Assembly: GCF_015352425.1 (NCBI RefSeq)
Contig: NZ_JADKNH010000005.1
Span: 124,001 to 188,000, forward strand
Reading direction: 5' to 3'
DNA: 64,000 bases
Origin: Fusibacter ferrireducens
Lineage (GTDB): Bacteria > Bacillota > Clostridia > Peptostreptococcales > Acidaminobacteraceae
The notes beneath the pieces were generated by a model, which ran no database searches, was not told the DNA's origin, and saw only the letters and a list, made by a program, of their open reading frames with translations. Made by a program: the position numbers and the translations under genes. This document shows, one piece after another, positions 17,641 to 25,499 of the stretch (within the stretch, counting starts at the first letter, position 1; the number at the start of each line of letters is the position of its first letter).

Positions 17641-17745
17641 CTGCTTTTCTTGCGGTGATTGTGAAACCCACAATGATTGAGTGAGTAAAATCCAGTGTGA
17701 AATGATTAAGAGAAATTCTTAATTTATTTTGTTCTGGATTTTTTT
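17640..17745 (+). promoter_or_regulatory. Candidate riboswitch/attenuator, copy 1
   Basis: A 57-base conserved domain (17640-17696) folds as three stacked helices. P1 is ACTG-C-TTTT with AAAA-TC-CAGT. P2 is CTTG (17649-17652) with TGAG (17678-17681). P3 is ATTGTG (17658-17663) with CACAAT (17669-17674). Internal loops are CGGTG, GAT and TGAGT. The 3' strand of P1, AAAATCCAG (17687-17695), can instead pair perfectly with CTGGATTTT (17734-17742), which is followed by a T run, making a terminator. The two folds exclude each other, as in transcriptional riboswitches where ligand binding would allow read-through. It matches no riboswitch class I can name. Confidence 0.6.
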
Positions 17746-17763
17746 ATTGTCAGAATCGCTATG

Positions 17764-17769
17764 TATAAT
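17764..17769 (+). promoter_or_regulatory. Candidate -10 box between the two RNA copies
   Basis: TATAAT follows terminator 1 by about 20 bp. The -35 region at 17 bp distance (TTTTTA) is poor. If active, it would give the BKACE operon its own transcript carrying only RNA copy 2. Confidence 0.3.
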
Positions 17770-17949
17770 GTGTCGTGAATACGTTATTACCATGTCAGTG
17801 TGACGTCATAGAAAGATTAAAAGCATAAGAATGATTGCAGTCGTTAGAAACAATGATTAGTTTGAGATGATGGTCAAGTGGCATCGTTTCAAAAGAGGGC
17901 ATTTGGAAGATGACCTTTTGTAAAGCTCTATTAAAGAGATAAATAATTT

Positions 17950-18066
17950 ACTGCTTTTCTTGCGGTGGTTGTGAGTCCCACAACGATCAAGTGAGTAAAA
18001 TCCAGTATTAAAATTCTAAGAAATTGGTTTCAGTTTCTCGGGGATTTTTGTGCTGGAATTTTTTTA
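17950..18066 (+). promoter_or_regulatory. Candidate riboswitch/attenuator, copy 2
   Basis: The 57-base domain (17950-18006) matches copy 1 with about six differences. Five fall in helices and keep pairing or lie in the hairpin loop: P3 becomes GTTGTG/CACAAC (A-T to G-C) and P2 becomes CTTG/CAAG (two wobbles to Watson-Crick pairs). The internal loops CGGTG, GAT and TGAGT are unchanged. AAAATCCAG (17997-18005) is again a terminator arm, pairing with CTGGAATTTT (18053-18062, one bulge) before a T run, or with GGATTTT at 18042-18048. It lies about 100 bp before the BKACE gene. Confidence 0.6.
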
Positions 18067-18168
18067 GGCGCATTTTATGGTTGATTTGAAATGAAAGGAG
18101 GGCAAATGAAATAAAGCTTTTGAGTTAAATAGAAAAGTGTTATAGTTATAATTTTTAGAGGGAGTATA

Positions 18169-18987
18169 ATGATGGAAAAACTTATAATTACAATTGCACC
18201 AACTGGAAATGTCCCAACAAAAGAAATGAATCCGAATACGCCAATAACAGTAGAAGAAATTCTTAAAGACATTAAGGCTTGCAGTGAAAAAGGCGCTTCA
18301 ATAGCGCATATTCATGTCAGAGATTTAAATGGAAATCCTACAAGTGATAAAGCGATATATCAAGAAGTATTGAAGAGACTGGATGAAGAGCATATCGACA
18401 TCATACGACAATTGTCAACGGGTGCAAGAGGTGGAGAGAACTCTATTGATTGGCGTGGTCAAATGCTTGACTTAAACGCTCAAATGGCGAGTTTAGCAAC
18501 GGGTTCATCAAACTTTGTAAGCACCATTAATGCAAATTCACCAGAGCTTATTGAGGCTTTAGCCAATAAGATGAAAATGAACAATATAAAGCCTGAAATT
18601 GAAGCTTTTGATGTTGCAATGGTTTCTAATGCAGCAAGATTGTGTAAAAAAGGCGTTTTAAAAGGACCATTACATTTTAATCTTGTTATGAATGTACCGG
18701 GATCGATTATGGGTACGCCTAAAAATCTATTCCACATGGTTGAAAGTCTACCAGAAGGTTCTACTTGGACAGTTTCTGGTATTGGAAGTTCTCAAATTAA
18801 AATGCTCACTATGGCAATTCTCATGGGAGGACATGTGAGAACGGGTTTAGAAGACGTACTGGAATTAAAAAAGGGCGTGTCCGCCACAAATATATCTTTG
18901 ATAGAGAATATATTAAATATTGCGAATGCATTGGGGCGTGAAATTGCCACTGTGGAAGATACAAAAAGAATACTGGGTTTATTGTAG
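18169..18987 (+). CDS. Beta-keto acid cleavage enzyme (BKACE, DUF849 family)
   Basis: A 272-aa TIM-barrel enzyme related to 3-keto-5-aminohexanoate cleavage enzyme (Kce). BKACE proteins condense a beta-keto acid with acetyl-CoA, giving acetoacetate and a new acyl-CoA. Zinc ligands HIHVRD (H47, H49) and the late GGHVRTGLED acid are present, as are the starting motif TIAPTGN and TGSSNF. Family substrates vary, and this sequence alone does not identify it. GAGGGAG precedes ATG 18169. Downstream lies a short-chain fatty acid carrier, consistent with acetoacetate or keto-acid handling. Expression probably depends on the two RNA attenuators upstream. Confidence 0.88.
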   Translation: MMEKLIITIAPTGNVPTKEMNPNTPITVEEILKDIKACSEKGASIAHIHVRDLNGNPTSDKAIYQEVLKRLDEEHIDIIRQLSTGARGGENSIDWRGQMLDLNAQMASLATGSSNFVSTINANSPELIEALANKMKMNNIKPEIEAFDVAMVSNAARLCKKGVLKGPLHFNLVMNVPGSIMGTPKNLFHMVESLPEGSTWTVSGIGSSQIKMLTMAILMGGHVRTGLEDVLELKKGVSATNISLIENILNIANALGREIATVEDTKRILGLL

Positions 18988-19091
18988 GGCTTATAACCTA
19001 GTATCTTATCAAAAGCATGTATGTTTGGCTGGCAGATCGCCAGATTAATAAAGGTTACTATGTCAATTAAAAACTTTAAGGGGGCAAAAAA

Positions 19092-20414
19092 ATGATTAAA
19101 AGGTTAACAAGCGCGTTGGTGTTAATGGTAAAAAAATATTTACCTAATCCATATATTTTATGTTCATTATTGACACTTTTTGTTTTTTTAGCAGGTATAA
19201 TAGTTACTCATAAGACACCATATGAAATGACAACATTTTGGGGAAATGGATTTTTTAATCTTCTAAAATTTACGATGCAAATGATTCTAGTACTATTTAC
19301 GGGTCATGCATTAGCCAATGCACCAGTGGTAGTCAAAATATTGAAAAAGCTCGCCAGTGTGCCGAAAACAAGAGTTCAGGCGGTTATGTTTACATGTGTC
19401 ATTGCATATATTTGCAGTTATTTAAATTGGGGCTTTGGACTAATCGCAGGGGTTTTAATCGCTAAAGAGATTGCAGTTCAACACCGTGGCAAGGGCATTC
19501 ACTTTCCATTGATTGTTGCGGCGGCTTACAGTGGCAATATTGCAAGAGGGCCATCCACATCGATCCCACTCGTCATTGCAACAAAAGGTCATTTCTTAGA
19601 AGATTCTATTGGGATTATTCCCGTATCGGACTCGCTATACAGTTCTTGGAATATTATTATTACAATAACATTGATGATTGCCATTCCATTGCTGTTTAAA
19701 GCCATGATGCCTTCAGTTGAAGATTCAGTAGAAGTTGATTTGGAGTTATTTGGAAAAGAAGAAAATATAACTGCGAAAAAAAGCAGTGAAATGACACCAG
19801 CAGAAAGAATTGAGAATAGTAGTGTCTTAACATGGCTTATTGGTATTCTGGGATTAGTTTATATAGGCAATTACTTTGTCACAAAGGGTTTTAATTTAGA
19901 TTTAAATATTGTAATTATGATATTTATGACTTTGGGGATATTAGGACATCATACACCTATAAACTATGTTAAAGCCGCAAATGAAGCCATAAAAGTTTGT
20001 GGTGGCATTGCACTTCAATTCCCATTTTACGCTGGTATAATGGGCATGATGAAAGACTCAGGCTTAGCAATTGTAATGTCTGAATTCTTTATCAGTATTG
20101 CAACGCAAAGAACCTTCCCGCTGTTTACATTCTTAAGCGCTGGTATTGTGAATATTTTCATACCTTCAGGCGGTGGACAATGGGCAATTCAAGGTCCAAT
20201 TATGATTCCTGCTGCAAAAGCTTTAAATGTAGACATCGCTAAAACTGCCATGGCATTAGCTTGGGGGGATTCTTGGACAAATCAAATTCAACCATTTTGG
20301 GCTCTTCCAATTTTAGCGATTGCTGGACTAGATGTGAAAGACATCATGGGTTATTGTGCAATGGTGCTCATTTTAGCAGGGGCAATTTTAGGTGGCGGGT
20401 TCTTGCTGCTTTAG
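19092..20414 (+). CDS. Short-chain fatty acid transporter (AtoE family)
   Basis: A 440-aa membrane protein with about 12 hydrophobic segments, of the AtoE/TIGR00366 type thought to move short-chain fatty acids. Landmarks are YICSYLNWGFGLIAG, AAAYSGNIARGPSTSIPL, FIPSGGGQWAIQGPIM and WGDSWTNQIQPFWALP. AAGGGGGC lies just before the ATG. It follows the BKACE gene by 104 bp with no strong terminator between, so the two are probably co-transcribed. The cargo may be a substrate or product of the BKACE reaction, such as acetoacetate. Confidence 0.88.
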   Translation: MIKRLTSALVLMVKKYLPNPYILCSLLTLFVFLAGIIVTHKTPYEMTTFWGNGFFNLLKFTMQMILVLFTGHALANAPVVVKILKKLASVPKTRVQAVMFTCVIAYICSYLNWGFGLIAGVLIAKEIAVQHRGKGIHFPLIVAAAYSGNIARGPSTSIPLVIATKGHFLEDSIGIIPVSDSLYSSWNIIITITLMIAIPLLFKAMMPSVEDSVEVDLELFGKEENITAKKSSEMTPAERIENSSVLTWLIGILGLVYIGNYFVTKGFNLDLNIVIMIFMTLGILGHHTPINYVKAANEAIKVCGGIALQFPFYAGIMGMMKDSGLAIVMSEFFISIATQRTFPLFTFLSAGIVNIFIPSGGGQWAIQGPIMIPAAKALNVDIAKTAMALAWGDSWTNQIQPFWALPILAIAGLDVKDIMGYCAMVLILAGAILGGGFLLL

Positions 20415-20571
20415 TTAAAAAAGTCCTTGAATTATCAAGTATTTATAAAGATTTTACTAAGTATTTGTCAATGGTTTACGAGGCGTTTAGCGAGCGCATA
20501 ACAAGTATGAATTTCTAGTGTTTATATTTTAGTGCTTAATAGATGAAAATGAATACGATGCAATATTTAGA

Positions 20572-20628
20572 AATCCCCTTATAATCGTCAATGTAAAAAC
20601 ATTGGCGTACTCTAAGGGGATTATTTTG
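20572..20628 (+). terminator. Two-level terminator after the AtoE gene
   Basis: AATCCCCTTA (20572-20581) pairs with TAAGGGGATT (20613-20622), enclosing a second hairpin (GTCAATGT/ACATTGGC), then ATTTTG. Confidence 0.75.
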
Positions 20629-20726
20629 TTGTATGCTCTTATACAGACAAATAGTGGATAAATATGGTATTATATAACATGAAGCGTATTAATAGATAAG
20701 ATGCATAAAGATGTATGTTCCTATAA

Positions 20727-20993
20727 AGGCGGTTTCCATTTAATGAAAATTATTTTGACATTGGACAGTTTTTTATTCTCAGAAAATATAAAAACTTGGG
20801 CGTTGGAAGAGAAGCCTTTAAATTGTCTGTTAACAAATATCCTGGTAAATGGCTTACCAGAGTTTTACCCAACAACGATGGCGCATATAAATTCTGGGAG
20901 AAAGTAATTTCAGAGGTTGCAACTGAACCGCCAGAAGTTAAAAAAGAATTGTATATGGGCAAAGAAATGGTTTATTTTTATTATAATGTTTAA
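20727..20993 (+). pseudogene. GNAT acetyltransferase remnant (5'-truncated)
   Basis: The frame ending at 20993 reads as the C-terminal half of a GNAT N-acetyltransferase: FDIGQFFILRKYKN, then LGVGREAFKLS (acetyl-CoA motif A) and RVLPNNDGAYKFWEKV. The frame is blocked by a stop at 20724 and lacks a start codon with a ribosome site, and the N-terminal half is missing; a full enzyme would be about 150-180 aa. The frame starting at 20701 may hold part of the lost sequence after a frameshift. Confidence 0.7.
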
Positions 20994-21038
20994 GGAGAAT
21001 GAGATAATAAGCTTATACGAATAGAGGAGAGTAAAGAG

Positions 21039-21566
21039 ATGGATGTTAAATTAAGAGAAGTTGAGTTTGAAGAGGTTCAGGATACCATTTTAAAACAGTT
21101 AAAAAAAGGTGTATTTCTCACAACCAAATCAGGTGAAATATCAAATACCATGACGATTGCTTGGGCAATCAGTGGTCGTATGTGGGAGGAGAACAGTTTC
21201 GCGGTTGCAGTGAGACATTCTAGATATACTTTTGAACTTATGGAAAAATCAGAATATTTTACAGTGAGCATTCCAAAAAGAGACACTATGAAAGAGGAAC
21301 TTGCCTTTTGTGGCACTGTATCTGGTCGTGATCAAAATAAGTTTGAAGAAAATGGCATTACGGCAAAATACCTAACGGGTTGTCCCGTGCCCGTTATAGA
21401 GGCATGCGAACTGCACGTTGTGTGTAAAATAGCCTATAAGCAGTCTATGGACCCTTCACTTATTAAAGCGGATTATGTCAAAGATAGGTACAAAACAAAC
21501 GATTATCACACGCTTTATTATGGTGAAGTGATAGGGGTTTATGAAAATAGTAGCCAAGCATTATAA
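21039..21566 (+). CDS. Flavin reductase-like protein (split-barrel, flavoredoxin type)
   Basis: A 175-aa FMN-binding split-barrel protein. LKKGVFLTTKSGEISNTMTIAW, RHSRYTFELMEKSEYFTVS and LAFCGTVSGRDQNKF are family landmarks; the last matches the CG..SGRD..KF signature of flavoredoxins. It should bind FMN and pass electrons between a reductase or ferredoxin and an acceptor. AGAGGAGAG precedes the ATG. It is flanked by gene remnants, and the next intact gene is a flavodoxin-ferredoxin fusion, a plausible partner. Confidence 0.85.
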   Translation: MDVKLREVEFEEVQDTILKQLKKGVFLTTKSGEISNTMTIAWAISGRMWEENSFAVAVRHSRYTFELMEKSEYFTVSIPKRDTMKEELAFCGTVSGRDQNKFEENGITAKYLTGCPVPVIEACELHVVCKIAYKQSMDPSLIKADYVKDRYKTNDYHTLYYGEVIGVYENSSQAL

Positions 21567-21710
21567 TTACTAGGCGGAAATGTAAAATAGTTGAAACTCA
21601 CTATAAATTGTTCTATGGATCAATGGAAAGACAGATCGATTTTTACGATTTAGTTCAAGCGAGCATCTCTCAAGTATTTGTCGCCATTGTTAAAGCTTTA
21701 ATTCAAAGCT

Positions 21711-21750
21711 GAAAAATCCCTGCGGATGTAGATTTGCAGGTCTTTTTTAG
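21711..21750 (+). terminator. Imperfect terminator-like hairpin
   Basis: AAAAATCCCTGC can pair with GCAGGTCTTTTTT, with a mismatch, around an 11-base loop. A T run follows. It lies 145 bp after the flavin reductase gene. Confidence 0.45.
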
Positions 21751-21758
21751 GACTTACT

Positions 21759-21890
21759 TTAATTTACTTTTTTTAAGAGGCTGTATTGGATTTGAGCGAC
21801 TTCAGCACGTGTGATACTATGATCAGATGTAAATAAAGCGGTGTTTAAAAATAACTTGAGTCATCGTCGTATCTGAAGTTATAAAAAGTT
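21759..21890 (-). pseudogene. S-layer homology domain fragment (minus strand)
   Basis: Reading the minus strand from about 21850 to the stop at 21759-21761 gives SDHSITRAEVAQIQYSLLKK, a typical SLH ending (TRAE...LLK). A frameshift upstream separates it from SDTTMTQVIF, another SLH-like piece. No start codon or larger gene remains. Confidence 0.6.
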
Positions 21891-21898
21891 TTTTAGGT

Positions 21899-21931
21899 TC
21901 TAGTCTTGTTTTGTCAGGGATAAGGACTAGA
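21899..21931. repeat. Inverted repeat before the MsrA fragment
   Basis: TTCTAGTC and GACTAGAA form 8-bp arms around a loop of about 17 bases, at the junction between the SLH and MsrA remnants. It might be a terminator stem or the scar of a rearrangement. Confidence 0.3.
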
Positions 21932-21956
21932 ATAATATAGGAAAAGAGGAGATCGC

Positions 21957-22004
21957 ATGGAAATTATATATTTTGCGGGTGGATGCTTCCAGAGAGATTG
22001 CTGA
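21957..22004 (+). pseudogene. MsrA N-terminal fragment
   Basis: ATG 21957, with AAGAGGAG in good position, starts MEIIYFAGGCFQRDC and then stops. IIYFAGGCF is the catalytic-cysteine start of peptide methionine sulfoxide reductase A (usually AGGCFWG). All sequence after the active site is missing, so this is a 15-codon relic whose translation signals survive. Confidence 0.6.
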
Positions 22005-22100
22005 ATAAGTATAATAGCAAATAGAGGAGACTAATACACTAATGACAAAACATAGCTTGTTTTGGTACAATAAATTTAAAAGAGACATTGGAGGTATAGA

Positions 22101-22889
22101 ATGAATCAAAATGTAAATATAATTTACTTTAGCCCTACGGGAAATACTAAAAAAATTGTTCAATCAATTGCAACTGGTATATCGGATCGTGTTAGGACAT
22201 ATGATCTAACATCGCCCCAAAGTAGACTTGAATTGGAAGTAACTCAATTCGGTAGAGAAGAGATCGTTATTGTAGGCGTTCCAGTATATGGTGGGCGGAT
22301 GCCTTCTATAGTCAATGAGAGTCTTGAAAAATTTAGAGGTGACAAAACATTATTGATTCCTGTTGTGACATATGGCAATAGAGCTTATGAAGATGCGTTG
22401 TTGGAATTAAGTCATTTAATGGGTAAAAATGGTTTTATCAGTATCGCAGCAGGTGCGTTTCTCGGTGAACATTCATACACCTCAAAGGTGGCAACGGATC
22501 GCCCCAATAAAGAAGATTTAGATATAGCGGTTCAATATGGCCAGCGTGTGGCGAAGAAAATATTGGAGTTAGATCCCCTAAAGATAGTATCGATAGAGAT
22601 TCCAGGTCAAGTGCCTTATAAAGCCAATATGGTAATGCCCGTGTTTGTGCCTTTAACATCGGATGCATGCACTGCATGTGGTGTGTGCGCTAAGGTATGT
22701 CCTTCAGGTGCAATTAACCGGGTAAACTTTACTGAAATAGATTCAGAGAAATGTATTAGATGTACAGCGTGTACACGCATCTGCCCTGAAGACGCTAAAT
22801 TTTTCAAACATGAGTCTTATGATTTTATCGTGAAACGTTTGGTAGATCATTTTTCAGAAATACAAAAAGAGGCTGAATGGTTCATTTAG
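22101..22889 (+). CDS. EFR1-type flavodoxin-ferredoxin fusion protein
   Basis: A 262-aa protein. An N-terminal flavodoxin-like domain (IIYFSPTGNTKKI, FMN phosphate loop; VPVYGGRMPSI) is followed by two [4Fe-4S] sites, CTACGVCAKVCP (~191-202) and CIRCTACTRICP (~217-228). It belongs to the EFR1 family of electron carriers and probably works in the cytoplasm between ferredoxin-type donors and an unknown acceptor. GGAGG lies 7 bp before the ATG. It is isolated within a region of gene remnants. Confidence 0.88.
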   Translation: MNQNVNIIYFSPTGNTKKIVQSIATGISDRVRTYDLTSPQSRLELEVTQFGREEIVIVGVPVYGGRMPSIVNESLEKFRGDKTLLIPVVTYGNRAYEDALLELSHLMGKNGFISIAAGAFLGEHSYTSKVATDRPNKEDLDIAVQYGQRVAKKILELDPLKIVSIEIPGQVPYKANMVMPVFVPLTSDACTACGVCAKVCPSGAINRVNFTEIDSEKCIRCTACTRICPEDAKFFKHESYDFIVKRLVDHFSEIQKEAEWFI

Positions 22890-22950
22890 AATTAATACTG
22901 TACCGTTAAAGTGAGAAGCTTATGGCAGTCGGTACTATAAATTTGAGTTT

Positions 22951-22979
22951 AAATCACTTTAATTAAAGTGGTTTTTTCT
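22951..22979 (+). terminator. Rho-independent terminator after EFR1 gene
   Basis: CACTTTAATTAAAGTG (22955-22970) is a perfect palindrome followed by GTTTTTTCTT. Confidence 0.8.
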
Positions 22980-23007
22980 TTATATATATCGCTGTAAGGA
23001 TTTATGA

Positions 23008-23235
23008 GTTGCTGTCCAAACAGGAGATTTCAGTGGATACGAGCTCTCTTTTATAGATACCAAAGCTCTTTATGCCTTAAAGGGTGCCACAGTGGGCATA
23101 ACCAGTGGTAAGTTTGGTCCAAATGAACTATTGACTAGAGAACAATTGGCGGCTATGATGGTGAAAATATTAACTATGTACAAGGAACTTGGATTCAAGG
23201 AAATAGAAAGATATGATCTTGCACGCGTGATATGA
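23008..23235 (+). pseudogene. S-layer homology domain fragment (plus strand)
   Basis: An open frame without a usable start reads FIDTKALYALKGATVGITSG then KFGPNELLTREQLAAMMVKI, a clear SLH repeat (Y.LKGA..GI.SG.FGPN..LTREQLA). It stops at 23233-23235. A stop at 23005 bounds it upstream. It is the second SLH fragment in 1.3 kb but on the opposite strand to the first, suggesting an inversion or two independent losses. Confidence 0.65.
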
Positions 23236-23303
23236 TTAGAATTTTAAGACGCATAAACTTGCTTATTTCAAATGTGAACGATTCAAGCCGATAGGAGGTA
23301 TAA

Positions 23304-24008
23304 ATGATCCATATTTTAATTGTGGAAGATGATGCCATAATTGCAAAAGGGTTAAGTGATTTGATTTTTAGCTTTGACTCTCGATGCAAAGTGAAAATTA
23401 CTGGTAGAGCTGATGAAGCTTATAAATATATTTGTGAAAATAAAATAGACTTGATTTTATTGGATATTCAGTTAGAAGATGCATCTGGCTATGAACTTGC
23501 CAAACAGATCAGATTGTTAGATCGATACTTATTAGTACCAATTGTTTTTATTACGGCAATACCGTCGAGAGAACTTTTGGCTTTTAAAGAAATTCATTGT
23601 TATGACTACATCATAAAGCCTTTTCAGGATGAAGAAGTCATTAAAATTATAAAGCCCTTTATTTCACAAGGTGAGAATGTAGAGTTAAATGATCGCATAC
23701 TTCATATTAATCAAAAGCAATGTACATATGTCGTGAGACAAAGTGAGATTTTATATATTGAGAAAGTGAATCGATATATTGAAATGGTTACAGTAAATGA
23801 AATTTTAAAAATCAGTGGGTATACATTAAAAATGCTGCTGGATGAATTGACAAGTGTATTTGTTCAATGCCATAAAGGTTACATAGTCAATAAAAAGCAA
23901 ATTGCTCATTTAAATTATTCAGCGAATTTAATCCAACTGCGGCATTATTCTAAGTCAATTCCCATTGGTCGAAAATATAAAGAATTATTTAAAGGTGGCT
24001 TTCAATGA
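23304..24008 (+). CDS. agrA: AgrA-like LytTR response regulator
   Basis: A 234-aa regulator: receiver domain (1-~120) with phospho-acceptor D54 in LILLDIQLED and the Lys in IIKPF, then a LytTR DNA-binding domain (~135-232, IEKVNRYIEMVTV, VQCHKGYIVNKKQI). LytTR regulators of Agr systems bind paired direct repeats at the agrB promoter. ATAGGAGG precedes the ATG. It overlaps the kinase gene by 4 bp, forming a two-component operon that converges on agrBD. Confidence 0.9.
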   Translation: MIHILIVEDDAIIAKGLSDLIFSFDSRCKVKITGRADEAYKYICENKIDLILLDIQLEDASGYELAKQIRLLDRYLLVPIVFITAIPSRELLAFKEIHCYDYIIKPFQDEEVIKIIKPFISQGENVELNDRILHINQKQCTYVVRQSEILYIEKVNRYIEMVTVNEILKISGYTLKMLLDELTSVFVQCHKGYIVNKKQIAHLNYSANLIQLRHYSKSIPIGRKYKELFKGGFQ

Positions 24009-25264
24009 AGTTACTAGAATTCATATTTCTCGGTATTTTTGATCAATTGGCAGGAATTGTTCTTTCCGTACATCTTGTGGGCATAAAAGCCGTAAAGGTT
24101 TACAAAGTTTTTGTTTTTATGATCTTAATGGCATTAGCTTCAAGTGTGATGTCATGGATGAACTCGTTGGATTACTATTTCATCCCAGGTATAGGTGTTA
24201 CCTATTTTATCTTTTTATGGTTGTACAAGCAAAAATGGATGGATACCCTGTATTTAACCATTATCACTTCAAGCTTACTCGCGTTGATTCAGTTCATTAT
24301 TATTATGGTCTTGCGATTTTGGATTGATTTGAACCATGCGGGGTTTTTAGTGGGCATGTTTGCACAATTGATATTTTTTATGATGGCTTATGTGGTTGCT
24401 ACTAAGCTTAGAGTGGATGTCATTTACCGTTTTGTAAAGGACAATAATAAAATTTTTAAATTGATGCTAATGAATTTGTTTACATTGATAGCGCTTTCTA
24501 TTTTGTATTGGAAATTGGAGTCGGGTAATTTTTTAGAAAAGAGCATCATGATGAGTTCAGTTATAACACTGGTTTTGGCACTAAATCTGGTTTTTTATAA
24601 AAAAGGATTAGAAAATGAGTTTGAGAGAAAGCAGCTTGAAGTACAGGCGAAATATCTTAAAATTCTAGAGGAGTTAATAGATGAGATCAGAATGATTCAA
24701 CATGGTTTTGATAATCAAATACAAGGGCTCAATATGGCATTAAAGTTAAAGGGAGATCAAGAACCACAATCTTTAATAATTGAAGACTTCATTCAAGATT
24801 TAAATCAAAAAAATCAAACCAGTCAATTGATTAAGCTTGAAAATAAAATATTGGCGGGATTGCTTTACAGTAAAAAAAATGAAGCTAAGCAAAGAAATAT
24901 TGAATTTTCAATTTGTATACAAGATCCATTGATACAAACAAAATTAAAAGATTATGAAGTCATCGAAGTCGTTGGAAATTTAATTGATAATGCTTTTGAA
25001 GCACAGTCAGGATCAGCAAAAGTGAGGTTTGAACTGTATAAAGCAGACGGTAAATCTGTAATCTGTGTGAAAAATAGTCACCCCTTTCTAAACCATACAA
25101 TGATAACAGAATGCTTTAAAAAAGGGGTATCCACAAAAGGAAATGGCAGAGGGTTGAGATTACATGCCATTTCAAAAATAATAAATTATTACCAAGGAGA
25201 GATATTGGTTTCTAATGTACCTGAAGGTGAAGAAAATTATGTGGTTTTTGAAGTTAGAATTTAG
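24005..25264 (+). CDS. agrC: AgrC-like sensor histidine kinase
   Basis: A 419-aa kinase: six hydrophobic helices in residues 1-~200 form the peptide sensor, then a coiled linker and a GHKL catalytic domain. The His box is IQHGFDNQIQ (H233), the N box EVVGNLIDNAFEAQ and the G box GVSTKGNGRGLRL. It should detect the extracellular autoinducer made from AgrD and phosphorylate AgrA. The start overlaps agrA by ATGA. Its last 11 bp overlap the tail of agrD on the other strand. Confidence 0.9.
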   Translation: MKLLEFIFLGIFDQLAGIVLSVHLVGIKAVKVYKVFVFMILMALASSVMSWMNSLDYYFIPGIGVTYFIFLWLYKQKWMDTLYLTIITSSLLALIQFIIIMVLRFWIDLNHAGFLVGMFAQLIFFMMAYVVATKLRVDVIYRFVKDNNKIFKLMLMNLFTLIALSILYWKLESGNFLEKSIMMSSVITLVLALNLVFYKKGLENEFERKQLEVQAKYLKILEELIDEIRMIQHGFDNQIQGLNMALKLKGDQEPQSLIIEDFIQDLNQKNQTSQLIKLENKILAGLLYSKKNEAKQRNIEFSICIQDPLIQTKLKDYEVIEVVGNLIDNAFEAQSGSAKVRFELYKADGKSVICVKNSHPFLNHTMITECFKKGVSTKGNGRGLRLHAISKIINYYQGEILVSNVPEGEENYVVFEVRI

Positions 25265-25418
25265 AGCTTTGTATATCCTTTGACAAGATTTCAGGACATG
25301 GAGGTTCTCCCCATAGATAAAGTGATGCTGTTTTGGTTAATGAAAGTGGAGCCATTCCAATTAAAAAGGCACAAAGGCCTCTTCCAATTTTAAAGAACAT
25401 GTGTTGATGTTTTTTCAT
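25254..25418 (-). CDS. agrD: AgrD cyclic autoinducer precursor (predicted serine lactone)
   Basis: A 54-aa ORF starting at ATG 25418 with an ideal GGAGGAA. It has an amphipathic/hydrophobic leader (about 7-25), then ASLYLWGEPPCPEIL. AgrD propeptides share C/S-x4-[D/G]-E-P followed by P..L; here S32-L-Y-L-W36 is followed by G-E-P and PEIL. The predicted pheromone ring is thus a five-residue lactone closed on Ser32. The only nearby Cys (C41) lies after the cleavage site and cannot form the ring. It follows agrB by 81 bp on the same strand. Confidence 0.85.
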   Translation of the reverse strand: MKKHQHMFFKIGRGLCAFLIGMAPLSLTKTASLYLWGEPPCPEILSKDIQSSKF

Positions 25419-25499
25419 TTTTGATTCCTCCTATTTTGTCATGAATTTGTATAATATCGTATAGTGTTAACAGAACACTCTGTTGAGAAAAAGGATGTC

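Noticed and set aside
17650-17690. Kink-turn in the RNA candidate
   Set aside because: The needed G-A pairs are not kept in copy 2, where GA becomes GG and the base pairs in P3 instead.
17640-18066. Simple duplicated terminators instead of riboswitches
   Set aside because: The conserved 57 bases lie upstream of the terminator stems, show pairing-preserving changes in two helices, and share a strand with the terminator, which plain terminators would not need. It remains the main alternative.
20261-20518. 85-codon frame over the end of the AtoE gene
   Set aside because: It is an out-of-frame shadow of the transporter, without a ribosome site.
25254-25300. Cys41 of AgrD as the thiolactone residue
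   Set aside because: It lies after the conserved G-E-P motif, in the part that AgrB removes, so it cannot be in the mature ring.
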